Part shown: piece by piece, positions 25,601 through 36,000 of the stretch
Position numbering within the stretch: the first letter of the stretch is position 1
How the letters are laid out: the number at the start of each line of letters is the position of its first letter
Source of the DNA: Pipra filicauda
Taxonomy: Eukaryota; Chordata; Aves; Passeriformes; Pipridae
DNA length: 64,000 nt
NCBI RefSeq assembly: GCF_003945595.2
Contig: NW_024104527.1
Location: 124,001-188,000 of the forward strand
Direction of reading: 5' to 3'
The notes under the pieces: model-generated
The model's database searches: none
What the model saw: only the letters and a program-made list of their open reading frames with translations
Told to the model about the DNA's origin: nothing
Position numbers and translations under genes: made by a program

Positions 25601-28088
25601 CGGCTCCGGGAGCAGCTGGAACGCCGCCTGGCCTCCACCAGCAAGGCCAGCGGTACGGGGCTGCACTGGGCCAGGGCTGCCGGGGTCCCAGGCTCTGCAC
25701 ACCCTGTTGCACGGGCAGGGTGCTCATCCCGTGTACAGTGGGGCACTGGGGAGAGCGACTCAGCACTGGTCCCCTCTGCAGGATTGCCCAGTGATGTCTA
25801 TGCCCGGACACCGGAGCTGGGGCTGCAGCTGAGCGGGGAGAATCAGGCTCTGCGTGAGGAAAACCGGACCGTGCGGCTCCAGCGGGACCACCTCTCCCAA
25901 GGTAGGGCTGGGCCACCAGCATACTGGGTCTCAGTCCCAGAGGGCTGAGTGTGGTGGCGGTGACACCTCCATGGTCTCTGTCAAGCAGAGCTGGTGCGGG
26001 TGCAGAAGGCACTCCTGTCTGCCTGCTCCCGGGTACGGGAGGCTGAAGCAGAGCTGGGCCAGAGGCGTGGGAAGCAGCGGAGGCTGGCAGAAGAGCTCGC
26101 TGAGTGCCAGGAGACTGTCCGGCAGCTCCGGGACGAGCGGCTCTCTCTGCAGGAGGACAACAACAGGTAAGGTTTGGGGCACTGTGACCTTGGGGCCACA
26201 GGACTGGGTGGGCACCAGTCCCACGTGTTACCCCTCTGCAGGCTGCAGCACTCAGTGACACTCCTGCAGCAGCAGAGTGAGGAGCAGCACCTGCTCCTGC
26301 AGACCCTGCGTGCGGAGCTGCACGTCTACGAGAGCCTCCCTGTCCCCTCTGCTGAGACACGAGCAGGTACAGGACCCGTGCCCAGCCCCCTCAGCCCCTG
26401 GTCTTGGGGTGCCTGGCCCCTCTGCAACCCTTGGGTGGTTCTAAACACCTCTCCTGTTGTGGCAGCAGGTGGGACATGGTGGCCTTGCTGGCAGGCAGAG
26501 AGGGAGGGCAGGACGCCAGCAGCCCCTGGCACAGAGCCACAGATGTCCACAGGGGCTCAGATGCTTCTTGTTCTAGGCTGCTTCCCATCTCCTCCAGTGC
26601 GGGATGTTGGCACAAACTCAGCAGCTCCCCTCTTCTCCCCGCTGCCCTCTGACACGGTGGTGGCCCAGCGGATGGACGGTGGGTACCAGAGCCTGACCAC
26701 ACACAGGTCTTAGGAGCTTAGGAGCTGCTGAGACCTGACAAACTCATGGCAGCACTCTTGCTGAGTAAGACTGGAGAGCTCAGGGCAGAGCCAAGCCCCC
26801 AGGATGGGATGAGGAGGACCACGAGGGGAGCAGGCAGGGTTCCTCACCTATCCCTGCTTGTTCCAGAGCCACAAGAGACAGACCCCCTGGTGAGGAAGAG
26901 CGAGGGACTGACGGGGGCTCATGTTGTTGGCCGCCTGGACACATATCAAGCCCTGGAGCAGCACATTGTGGAGGGGAAGGCCCTGGCCCGTGAGCTCATG
27001 TGTCTCACGCGCCCGGCGCTTGGACTGCCCAACTGCCAGCTCGCGGGAAAGGAGGTAAAGTGTGGGCAGGACGGGGCTGGCAGACCTTTGTGCACCATGT
27101 GTGACATGTCTCCTGAGCCCAGAATCAGCTCTGAGGCCTGCAGGGCTGGCAGGAGGCAGGGAGCCTCCAGCCTGGGGGCTGCTGCTGGCACTGTCCTGCC
27201 ACACTGGGCTGGGCACGGCAAGTCCCCAGGTGTAGAGGGATGTGGGTGCCCCAGCAGCACCTGCTCCCGCACCCTTTTCCCACAGGCTCTGGGATGGGCA
27301 GGGACAGGGCAGGGGCACCTGTGGGGCAGTGCCAGCACCCTGCACAGCATCCTGGAAGAGTGTGTGTCTCTCCTCACTGCCTTCTGGAGCACCATGCTGC
27401 CTGTCAACCTCACCCAGCACCAGGGCAAAGTGAGCAGGGCCTGGGGACTGGCAGGGCACTGGGGCTAGGTGCTCACTGCTCATGACACTCCTCTCCTCTC
27501 CTCTCCATGCTCCCAGGAGCAGGCACTACAGGGTGAGATTGCAGTGCTGCGGGCCCGGCTCTCTGAGAGGGAGGATGCTCTGCAGAGCACGGCCAAGCGG
27601 CTGCGCAGCACAGCAAAGCTCAAGGACAGCATGGAGCACTTCATCGTCAGCCACCGTATGTGGCCCCAGTGGCACGGCCAAGCTGGCTGGTCCCCAAGTA
27701 CCTGGGGTGGTTCCACAGCACAAGGGCCTCACTGACCCCATCTCTCTCTCTCCCCTGCAGTGACCAGGACCCACAACGTGCTGCGCAAGGCCAGAACGAA
27801 CCTGGAGGTGAGTTTGCCCTGGCAGCCAGTGTGGGATAGGGATGGGTATCTCTACCCTAGTGAGCCCTGATGGCCTGGGGATGGGCACAGGTGACACACA
27901 CCCTGTGGTGGCGGACAGGGGATGCTGAGGGCCAGCTGGGTGCAGTAGTGTGTTGGGGGGGGCACACATTTTTGTTGTCTATCTGCAGCCTATGTGTCCA
28001 TGTCCCCAGGGCACAGCAACTCTCCCTCTTACTGCCACGTGTGGTCTCTTGCCAGGTGAAGGCCCAGCAGGCCCTGCCTGTCTCTTGA
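305..28088 (+). CDS. PDE4DIP: Myomegalin (PDE4DIP), full-length multi-exon gene
   Basis: Large coiled-coil scaffold of centrosome and cis-Golgi that recruits gamma-tubulin complexes, EB1, AKAP9 and PDE4D (family knowledge). Coding exons, phase-checked: 305-445, 873-949, 1572-1695, 1770-1924, 2193-2310, 8306-8425, 10003-10122, 10390-10482, 10600-10815, 11345-11503, 11866-11979, 12434-12571, 12870-13049, 13298-13492, 13840-13983, unresolved 13984-15615, 15616-15704, 15888-16004, 16447-16584, 16902-17014, 17713-17840, 21191-21282, 21404-21552, 21654-21969, 22062-22230, 22363-22479, 22559-23033, 23255-23490, 23684-23735, 24010-24227, 24377-24571, 25121-25342, 25521-25652, 25782-25901, 25989-26166, 26242-26366, 26577-26678, 26867-27054, 27286-27429, 27517-27655, 27761-27807, 28056-28088. 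About 2,040 aa, shorter than the human protein (about 2,350). It matches human myomegalin exon by exon, from SNGYRTLSQHLN-type start to the RKARTNLEVK tail, and sits beside PRKAB2/FMO5 as in human. The paralogue CDK5RAP2 is less likely on both counts. Confidence 0.95.
1484..1572 (+). repeat. Short GCCATGCTGT-type tandem repeat at an intron 3' end
   Basis: About 85 bp of degenerate GCCATGC/GCCGTGC/GTGCTGT units running directly into the CAG acceptor of the exon at 1572, replacing a normal polypyrimidine tract. Confidence 0.6.
2815..3075 (+). repeat. Minisatellite-like GGCACTGG repeat
   Basis: Degenerate tandem units of GGCACTGGG and a longer unit of about 40-70 bp (GGCACTGGGGTGGGGA..CTGGCACTG.GACAGGCACC) seen twice (near 2896 and 2960). 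It lies in the PDE4DIP intron immediately upstream of the internal CpG-island promoter. Confidence 0.7.
3080..3420 (+). promoter_or_regulatory. PDE4DIP: Internal CpG-island promoter of PDE4DIP
   Basis: A CpG-dense block 250-600 bp upstream of the alternative first exon. It contains an NRF1-like GCGCATACGC near 3160, a second GCGCATGC near 3215, and a perfect YY1-type CGCCATCTTG near 3243-3254. These are typical of TATA-less housekeeping promoters and fit transcription of the Cys-rich isoform. Confidence 0.65.
3674..4822 (+). CDS. PDE4DIP: PDE4DIP alternative first coding exon (Cys-rich N-terminus)
   Basis: One 383-codon open exon starting MKETCRICARELCGN and ending LRVQ at a GT donor (4823) in phase 0, so it can join the exon at 8306 exactly as the CM1-containing exon ending at 2310 does. 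It encodes two CxxC pairs (CRIC near residue 5; CSKC near residue 52), a likely zinc-binding fold like that at the N-terminus of the long human myomegalin isoform, then an acidic Ser-rich linker and an LQELWDDLCEDY motif near the end. Human myomegalin has the same alternative first exon. The chosen ATG matches the human start; the frame stays open upstream to 3626 without an ATG. A CpG island with YY1- and NRF1-like sites lies just upstream. Confidence 0.93.
4823..8305 (+). other. PDE4DIP intron, no gene seen
   Basis: A 3.5-kb intron between the alternative first exon and the first shared exon. No credible coding exon on either strand. About 5430-5730 is relatively AT-rich with several TAAT/ATTA cores and could be a regulatory element, but this is weak. 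Confidence 0.6.
10298..10318 (+). repeat. Short interstitial telomere-like repeat
   Basis: GGG(TTAGGG)2TTAACC, that is about three telomeric units ending in a TTAACC turn, in a small PDE4DIP intron (10123-10389). Confidence 0.75.
14895..14987 (+). other. PDE4DIP: Candidate variable exon of PDE4DIP, boundary uncertain
   Basis: After a good acceptor (TTTCAG, ending 14894) the frame reads RCQKSNQQLCCNPGALGK and then an IPHKDTNLEA segment. This resembles a poorly conserved part of human myomegalin (SNQQ...LGK...IPSRDDSTSL). An in-frame stop follows at about 15070, so the exon must end earlier; the only GT nearby (14988) is a weak donor and leaves phase 0, while the next exon, if it starts at 15616, needs phase 1. 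An acceptor at 15632 would restore the frame. A second small candidate, 14211-14240, also has consensus ends. Not settled from sequence alone. Confidence 0.4.
17713..18200 (+). other. PDE4DIP: Possible composite terminal exon (short PDE4DIP isoform)
   Basis: The exon 17713-17840 ends at a weak donor (GGAG then GTGGGG). Reading through it adds 15 codons ending LPQHAF and a TGA at 17885-17887, followed by an AATAAA at 18181-18186. This gives a plausible truncated isoform of about 900 aa, keeping CM1 and the first coiled coils, ahead of the largest intron in the 3' half (17841-21190). Inference only; no transcript evidence. Confidence 0.4.
17841..21190 (+). other. Large PDE4DIP intron, no second gene seen
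   Basis: 3.35 kb between the phase-1 exon ending 17840 and the exon at 21191. Several long open frames exist on both strands, but none has family resemblance or splice support. The only notable signal is the AATAAA at 18181. Confidence 0.6.
24010..24227 (+). other. PDE4DIP: Single Olduvai (DUF1220)-like exon of PDE4DIP
   Basis: The exon encodes LSRKLQEKEKVIESLEVK followed by a Ser-rich segment and a GLEPCSDGDAASECS motif. This corresponds to the human myomegalin region regarded as the ancestral Olduvai domain, later amplified in primate NBPF genes (established knowledge). Only one copy is seen; nothing similar recurs in the window. Confidence 0.7.
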
Positions 28089-28584
28089 GCCCTAGGCAGG
28101 GCAGGGAGCGATGGGCCGCCATGGAACAGCCTGCTGGCTGCTGAGTCGTGCCATGCCAGAGGGCTGGAGCAGACCCTGTCCCTGCTACTCGGAGGGCTGG
28201 GGTGGACAGGGGTCTGGGGTGTGCTACACTATTAGTGGGTTTGGGCTGCTGTGGTGGTTGCATGCCCTTCGCCAGCCTTTGCTTGGCATTGCAGCAGCAG
28301 CTGCTGGCTTGGACTTTGCCTGCCCCACGCTTCAGTGCTCGCCCCCTTCCACCCTTGGTGCTCAGTGGGGTGACAGAGCCCTCCACACTGAGCACCCCTC
28401 GCCCTGGGACCTGGTCCCACCTGTAACCCTGCTGAGTACCCACCCCTGCTCATGGATGTATGTATATGTATATAGACAGAGGTATCAGAACTGCGTTTTG
28501 GGGGCTTCCCAGGCATGTTGGGGCCCCAGCGCGGGAGGAAGATGTAAGAAATGCCATATTCTGTTCAGTGGCTGAAGAGTCCCC

Positions 28585-28590
28585 AATAAA
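28585..28590 (+). terminator. PDE4DIP: PDE4DIP poly(A) signal
   Basis: AATAAA about 500 nt after the stop codon at 28086-28088. Two further AATAAA copies at 28821-28826 and 28834-28839 could serve as distal sites. Confidence 0.65.
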
Positions 28591-28839
28591 GGTTACCTTT
28601 GGGTTGTGGTGTTTCTGGCCCGCCTGTCTCTGCAGCAGTGTTCCCCCTCCCCAACCCACCTGCAGCACAGGGTGCCAAAGGCACCAGCTGGCCCCAAAGG
28701 GGTGGCTCTGTGCCCCACCCCAGCACCCCTAGGGCAGCTCTGTGCCCTACTGGGCGCTGCCTTTCCTCCTCTTGCTGTTTCAGAGCCCCCCTCCAACACC
28801 AGGCAAGCAGCACCGAGAACAATAAATACTGTAATAAAT

Positions 28840-29669
28840 AGAGAAATGCCTGTCCCATGGCACTGCTGCGGCAGCAGGCGGTGCAGCCAGGGTCCTGGGG
28901 TGCCTGCCCGGCTCTGCTCGCCCCAGGCCCCTTCAGCGTGGGCATGTGCCAGTGCCCCTCTGGCTATGATGAAGCCAGCCCTGTCCCATAGAAGCACTCA
29001 GTGTTGGGGACAGAGCAGTCACAGTCAGTCCTCGACGGTGCTGTCCCAGCGGCAGGTAAGCGTGGCTGTGTCCGGCTGTACCTTCCACCCTGCTGGCTCG
29101 ATGCTGAACCTGGCAGGGGGCTGGGGCTCCAGAGCTGAGAGCCCTTCTCAAAGCTGGGGGACAGCCCCACAGCCAGGGCTGTGGGACAGGGCACAGGTAG
29201 CAGGCTGGAGTGTCACGGAGCCCCTAGTGATCAAGGTGGCCTTTGGAAACTCAAGACCAAGACACCAGAGCAACCTTCAGCAGGTAGGACACATTCCTGG
29301 AGGCCTGGGCTGGGGGTAGTGCTAGCATCACCTTGAGGCCCTTGCAGGCTGGAGAAGACAGTCAGGGTGAAGCCCTTTCCGTGTTGGGCGTGAGGAAAGG
29401 CTGTTCTGGTGAGCAGCAAAGTGGTCCCAGAGACTCACAGAAGCCTAGGGGAGCTGCAGGTGGGCGGAAACCAAGGGCTAAATCGAACCACACCAGTAGG
29501 ATGAGACAGTGTCACAGGCCCCAGCGGCCCTGGGCTCATTGCCAGGGCCTGTGTCCCTGCCAGGTTTGAGGCTGGAGCCAGCACCTAGTTCTCACACAGT
29601 CCTGTGGCCCAGTGTGTGCAGACAAAGCGGCGTTTCGTGTCCTGCGTGGGGGGTGGGCGAGGCTCTGGC
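28840..29669. other. Tail-to-tail gap between PDE4DIP and PRKAB2
   Basis: Holds the distal PDE4DIP poly(A) signals and the PRKAB2 3' UTR. No clear minus-strand AATAAA was found between 28600 and 29669, so the PRKAB2 transcript may use a variant signal or extend into PDE4DIP exons. Confidence 0.5.
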
Positions 29670-32600
29670 TCAGATGGGCTTGTACAGCAGCGTGGTGACG
29701 TACTTCTTCTTGTAGCGGTGCGTGGCACTGAGCACCATCACGCCGTCCTGCGAGAGGCACAGCGTCAGCAGGGGGACTGCGGCACTCCCAGGGCAGCCCT
29801 TGGGAGGAGGGCTCTGGGGGCTCAGGGAGCTGCCCCAGCCCATCCCTGCTGTCCCAAGTCTCACAGCCTGTGAGACACATCCAATACAGGATGCCAGGGC
29901 AAAGGATCTGGTATGGGGCTGCTCAGCTCCACCACGGCGCAGGGCGGCAGCTGAAGGGAATTGTAAGGAAGCCACAACCTCCACCCCTGCATGTGCCACA
30001 CTTCAGTGGGCAGCCAATGCTGTCTTTAGTGGATCCTCTGGTCCCATCTCCACCCCCTAGCTGTCCGAGTTCTGCTCCCTGCAGGTGCTGCAGGCTCCCG
30101 GAAGCTACGGCAGCTCCCATTCCCTCACCCGCAGCCAAGTGGGACCTGCGCTTACCTTGATGGAGAGCGCGTAGAGGTGATTGAGCATGACGTGGTTGGG
30201 TTCGGGCAGCAGTGCTGGGTCACACTAGGAGGAGAGAAGTGTCACAAGGGAACAGCAGAGCCCTGATCTCCCAGCCCTAGCCAGCACAGGGAGCTGCTGT
30301 CTCAGGCAGTTTGAGCTTGCTGGTGTCTGAACAGGAACAGAGCTCAGCTAAGCACCAGGAGGCCAAATCAGTGTGGCTAATGGGAAAAGTGATGCTTTTC
30401 CTAGGAAATGGCAAGGGCCAGGCCTCAGCCAAGGGGAGATCAGGCTCCCTGCAGACAGGACTCCCCTCTCACCCCCAGTGTGGCTTTCTGTGTGGGCAGA
30501 ATGCTGGTACACACCGAGATATTGGTGTCCTTGTTCAGGATGACCTGGAGGAGATGAGGTGGGAGGATGGGTGGGGATTTGAAGCGCTCCTCGGGCCGGT
30601 ATACGTACATCTCTTGGCCGTAAGGTCCAGGTGGTGAGCTTGATAAGTCTGGAGAGAAGAGAAAGGAGGAGACATGAAATGGGTAAAGCAGGATGGGAGA
30701 GCACAGAACAGTATCCCAGAAGCTGAGAAGGACCCAGCAGGATCTTTCAGGCACAAATATCTTCCACAAGCTATGGCCAGGTATCTATCCTTTAGCAACA
30801 GTTCAGCCTTTTCACAACAGAAAAAGCAGCCAGGTGAGCCCGGGGCATTTCCAAGCAGGGCTTTAAGCTGGTACATGCACTGACACAACACAAGCACCCC
30901 GGGGTATCCACCACAAGAACCCTGCACGTGTTCTCGGCACAGCCAGGTCCCTCTCCCACAGGAAGCAGCTGGCTTGCCCCAGGGTTGTACCCTTGGCAGC
31001 AAGGACACAGGGATCAGTTTGCCTGTATGCTCTTGGTACTGCAGGACTGCCTGATGAGGGGGTCCAGGAAAAGCAAATGGGAACTCTAGACTGAACAGCT
31101 GCTCCACACATGGGAGGGTCCACGGGAGCTTTCGATCACTGGAAGCTGGACTGGCCCCATCTCCCAGCTATATCTGATCTGATAATTTTGGAACAGCCAG
31201 CACCCAGAAGGGCTCCACCTCTCTGAGCTGCTGCTGCCTGCTGGCTTCTCTCCAGCAAAGTGCCTCTTGCCCAGGCTGGGAAAGGACACGGAGCTGAGCT
31301 GTATCTGAGATGGGGTCGTACCAGGGACCAACACACGACTGAGCTGCCTGCCAGCATTACACACCAAGCCAACACTGCTGGTGCCTGCGTGGTAACCTAA
31401 CCTGCTGCTGTAACACAAGCAGAGGGGGAGGTCTGCAATGTGCTACCACTAGTACAAATTACCTTGGCATGTAAACCAAGAGCAGCTGCTGAAAATAACC
31501 TGGATCCTGCTCTCACCTAGCTTGTACCCCGGATCAGATGACTTACAGTTGCTCAGACAGAAAGGGCTGATGTTCCCAGCGTTCACCAGTCCAAAACGGC
31601 TCCCTCAGCCGCGCACAGGCACTGGCTCTGCTCCGGCACTAGCACAGAACAAGTTACACCAGCACGGCCCCTCCAGAGAAACGAGGCCTCAGCCGTGGGC
31701 TGCTGCCAAACACTACTCATACTGAGTGCAGGCCCACACCTCCGCTCAGGGGGTCTGTTCACCCCAGAGCAGTGAGTCTCAAAGCAGAGGAGGTGGAAAA
31801 TAGCACATGCAAAGCTGTAATGCCACAAAACTCACCCCGACCTGAGGTTTCTGAGCTCTCCAGGGAATCCACCTTCAATGCATCGAACACCTCGAAGTCA
31901 GACTTCTTGACGTGGATTAGGTTGTTAATCGTCCCCATCTGGCTGGTGACCACGGGCTGGAGAGAACTGAGGTAAGAATCTTCCTGTGTTCACCTCCAAA
32001 TGAAGCACACTCAATGCTTCCCAGATCCTCCCAGCCCAAGCTGTCTTTGCTGTACCACTACCACAGAGCACAGGTGGCTGGTGTCTATCTCTGCTCTATG
32101 CTTGTTTATCCTGGGAGGATTTCCCTTTGCTCCTAGGCTCCTACATCACCTCCTATTTTCATCCTCCATCCTGTTACATGGGTGTGTTCTCCTTCCCATG
32201 CTGCTACCGCATGATCCAGTTTGGAGAACCTGCAAGTGAGTGATGACCCCATGGCCCATCTTCCCCTGTAGACAAATTCTCAATGGGATTTAAAGGCCTT
32301 CTGGCATTTCCCTGCCCCTCCCCAATACTTCCCCATAAAGCATGACTAAGTCCAGAGGAACCAGCCTCTGAAAGGACTCAGGGGAGGGAGGTGCCCCTTT
32401 TGTTTTGGCAGACGACCTCCTTTTCTTCCTGTTCCCTCTCTGTTGCAGTTACATCCTGTCTAGTTCCCTGAAGACAAGATTTGCAGGGATAAAGCATTGA
32501 CCATTACCTCAGATGGGTCATGGACCCACTGGCCATCCACAAAAAATTTGTACTGGTGCTCTCCTTCTGGGAGATCCAGGATAGCAACGAAGTCATTGTG

Positions 32601-33993
32601 GCTGTGCAGAAAGAAAAGATGTGCAACAACATCACCCTGTTGATGCTCTGGAAGCTGCACTTCCATGGGGCCCCAGGAATCAGCACTGCCCAGCCCCTCT
32701 ACCCCAACACCTTCATGTAGGGTTAGGCTTGCTCATCATCAGTGACCTGAGGCATGGCCACAACAGGCACAAGCATTCCAAGCACTAGCATGGCTCAAAG
32801 CCCTGGGAGCCCAGCTGCAAGGAGAGCAGGAGGCAGTCCAGCCCTCCAAGCCCAGAGAAAGTGGACGTGACAGACACCCTGTGCAAAAAACACTGGAGAG
32901 GATGCATGGGCAAAGCTCCTGGCCCTGTGCTGGCATGGCAGGATGGGAGCAAGTGAGGCAGCTGTGTTTGTGAAGTCTGCAATTCCAGAAGAATTACTAA
33001 GAGTCCTACACAAAGCTTTCATGTAAATCACAGACGTGCTGCAGAACAGCAAGACGTGCGAAGGACAACCAACCAACCCCCACTGACAGCAATACAAATA
33101 GGCATGGGGTAAAGCCACAGCCAAGGGAAGAGCTGGCAGCTTCCAGAGGGCTGCTGCATACTTGGGCAGGGCTCTGCTGCCAGGACTGGCTCCTGCATGC
33201 CATATAGCTGGGCAAGCACAGTGGCCTATCCTGTCCTGTCCCTCTGTTTCACAACTTACCACAGTCCCTGCAGGACCATCAGGGAAGGAGCTGACTATGT
33301 ATCTGTGCTCAGACTCCCAGCTTGGATGAACAGGAAAAGCCAGGCGAGCAAAGGGAACAGCGACCAGCACAGAGAAGGGAAAAAACATTCCTTGCAATGG
33401 AACAGAGGAGAACATAGAGCGACCTGAAGGACTGGCTACCTCTTGATGAGTGGGATCTTAGTGCTCCAGTTGTTGAAGGATCCAGAGATGAAGACCTCTT
33501 TGCCTCCATCGGCCCAGCGGATGACAGTTGGTCGAGCCTGTTGGGATGGTTTCACTGACTCCTCTAGATCTGGCTGCCACGACACAAACTCCTTGTCCCC
33601 AGGCATCTGAGCAAAGAAAACCAGAGCCTAAGACATGAAGACAACCACGAACACATTCACTTTCCCCTAGCCTCTACCACCACACCTTCACATCCCAGAC
33701 AGGAGCACTGCAGAGCTCCTCCAGCCTCCCAGCTCCCCACAAACCCCTCTCAAGGCTGGGAGCACAGCCCCCCAGAGCCAGTGAGCTGAAGCTGTAGAGC
33801 GGAGGCAGGGAAGGGAGCGGCCAGCCCCTACCTTGGAGTCATGGGAGCTGAAAACGCTGGGGTCATCAGTGCTGCCCACCATGATCTTGTGCGGGTGCTC
33901 CTTGGTGGGGTGGGAGGCACCGGAGCCGTCCGAGCGGTGGGACTTGGAGCCATGGCGCTCCCCGGACACTCGCTCGCTGGTGGTGTTCCCCAT
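29670..33993 (-). CDS. PRKAB2: AMP-activated protein kinase subunit beta-2
   Basis: Scaffold and glycogen-sensing subunit of the AMPK heterotrimer. Coding exons (minus): 33832-33993, 33440-33606, 32508-32601, 31836-31956, 30515-30648, 30156-30224, 29670-29747; phases agree and total 274 aa (human 272). Residues 2-6 GNTTS give an N-myristoylation site. The carbohydrate-binding module spans roughly residues 77-165, with GSFNNW at 96-101 and the activation-related Ser of IPLIKSHNDF at 110 (human Ser108). The C-terminal alpha/gamma-binding domain contains LPPHLLQVILN, HVMLNHLYALSIK and ends TTLLYKPI. The divergent N-terminus (residues 18-35) is typical of beta-2 rather than beta-1. An acceptor just upstream of the ATG (exon edge 34009) shows that a non-coding first exon lies further right. 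It sits between PDE4DIP and FMO5 as in human. Confidence 0.97.
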
Positions 33994-34009
33994 GACAGCT
34001 CAGCAGCCT

Positions 34010-36000
34010 CTGTGAGGGAGAGAGAACAACACTGTACCTGTGCACATGGGCAATGGCAGCGAGGAGAGGAGCAAAGGCGCCGTTTCCCAATGCTCTTTGC
34101 CAGAGGAGATGGACAGTAATCCTAAAAGAGGCCCAAAGTTCATTCTCACGACCAAGGTTGGAAGCTGAATGCTCAATAAACAAGATAGTTCAACTTAATT
34201 ATAGCTGTATCCTTAAGAACCATCACTGTAGTTAAGCTGGTAATTGTTAAGACTCCAAAACCAATATTAGTTCACCTGTGTCCAACATCAGCCCTCGGCA
34301 GCCATCAGAATTGAGGGGTTGATGGGAAAAATAAAGCCAACCTTTATTGGCAAATCATTGCTTAGCGTTAACAGAGCCTCTTTCACAGTCCCACAGTCAG
34401 GCTCTACAGACAAATCCCCTACATCCAGCCAGAAAACAAACAGAGAGTGAAAGTAGCAGCTGTTTTACAGCTCCCAACAAGTCTCCAAGAGCTCACAGGC
34501 AGAAGAGCAGAGTCTTGCGCCTGGCAAAGATGACAGAGAGCATTTAAAGTGTCCGAGTGGAATCGCCCAAGCTGGAGCTTGTCCAAGGAGTGGGGCTAAT
34601 GCTGCGCTGTCTGTAAAAAGCTCAGCTCTCAGCAGCATTTACTTATGATTCACCAGGCAAGCCACCGTGTCAGCTGCAGCACAGCACAGCCAGGAGGTCC
34701 GCTTGTTGTGACTGAACCAGTGGCACCACCCCGAGCACTCTGGCATCTGCTGGGCTCTCTGGAGGCACACAATGAGGGAAGGGCAGCCCCAACCACCTCA
34801 GCATCCCTCTGCAGCTGGAGATGAGCTGCCATCCCCAGTCTCACCCAGATCAGAGAAAGCAAAACAGGACAACTGACCAAGCCACAAACAACCACACATC
34901 TCTTGGGACAAACAACAAAGCCACCGCAAGCTACACAGGATTCTTCAGGCCTTACCCAGCTCTCAGGAGCTAAGATGGATTGGGGCTCTTGCCTGCTTCT
35001 CAGGCTTATTTTGCAGCTTTCAGCTTACCGTGGCCTCTGTGGAGCAAGGCAAGGGCACAGCCAGCCTTACTTCATGTGCTCACTTGTGACATTTGGAGGT
35101 TTGTTTAGAAGATCAAGTTATATGAAGGGTGCCAGGCAAGGCTGCCAGCCAAAGCCAGGCTTTAGAATATTATGAAGCAATTACTAAAGTATTTCTTAAA
35201 TCCTGAGGGCTAAAAGGCAGCTCAAGAGGGTAGCTAACCCATATCTCCACCCTTCTCAGTGCAGATCAAGTGTATCTGATGATCCAGGTCAGGTGAGCTG
35301 CACCTCTTGCTCTGACATCTTCCCCCTCTGCTCTGAGGAGGCTCAGCCAGCTCCTCACAAAAACTGCCCCTGTGCCACTAACCTGTTGTTGAGGAGTTTC
35401 CTCCCCAGTACCTCCACTAAGGATCCCTTACTTCTTATCTACAGGGAGGAAGGCAGGAAAGGCTGAACATCCTCTTGTACCAGGACAGACCTGAGAGATA
35501 CATGCAGGTGTTAATAGATGTGAAACTTCCGTTTCTCTTCTCTAAAAGAAATCCAGTCCTTCTGTCCCTTACAGGTCACGCTCTCTAAACACCTCCCGAG
35601 TTTATCCCAACCGGTGGCTCCTTTCTGGTGTGTGCCATCCGAATCCCCTGCATCGAACACACAGGCACCCTTGCTTGTGCTGGGACAGCAGCCTGTGGTA
35701 CCTGGCTTTGCTGAATTAACTTCTACAGCTCAAACCCTCCTTGTAGCTGCATCCAGACCTTGTAGCACGGCACGCTGTGATGGTGTGACACAGGTACGTC
35801 CGAGTCACAGATGGAAGCGCTGCCCACACCAGAGCCCAAGCAAAGCTCCGCGGCGTCTCGGCGCATCGGCTCCCAGTCTGGCAGCGAGCCCCCACCAGCC
35901 GCAGCCGCAGCGAGGTGTGTGCCTGCCTGCCCCATGGCAAGGCCCCTTCGGCTCCAGCCAGCCCCACCTCCCCACTCTGAAAATGACAAGTGAAATACAC
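34010..36000 (-). other. PRKAB2 5' intron, nothing else recognised
   Basis: Between the ATG exon and the CpG island. AT-richer sequence without recognisable exons or RNA genes. Confidence 0.55.

Noticed and set aside
25296..26360. 354-codon minus-strand open frame
   Set aside because: Shadow of GC-rich PDE4DIP exons; low-complexity Pro/Ala/Ser composition and no family resemblance.
305..28088. Assignment to CDK5RAP2 rather than PDE4DIP
   Set aside because: Both have CM1, but the Cys-rich alternative exon, the Olduvai-like exon, overall similarity and PRKAB2/FMO5 linkage all fit PDE4DIP.
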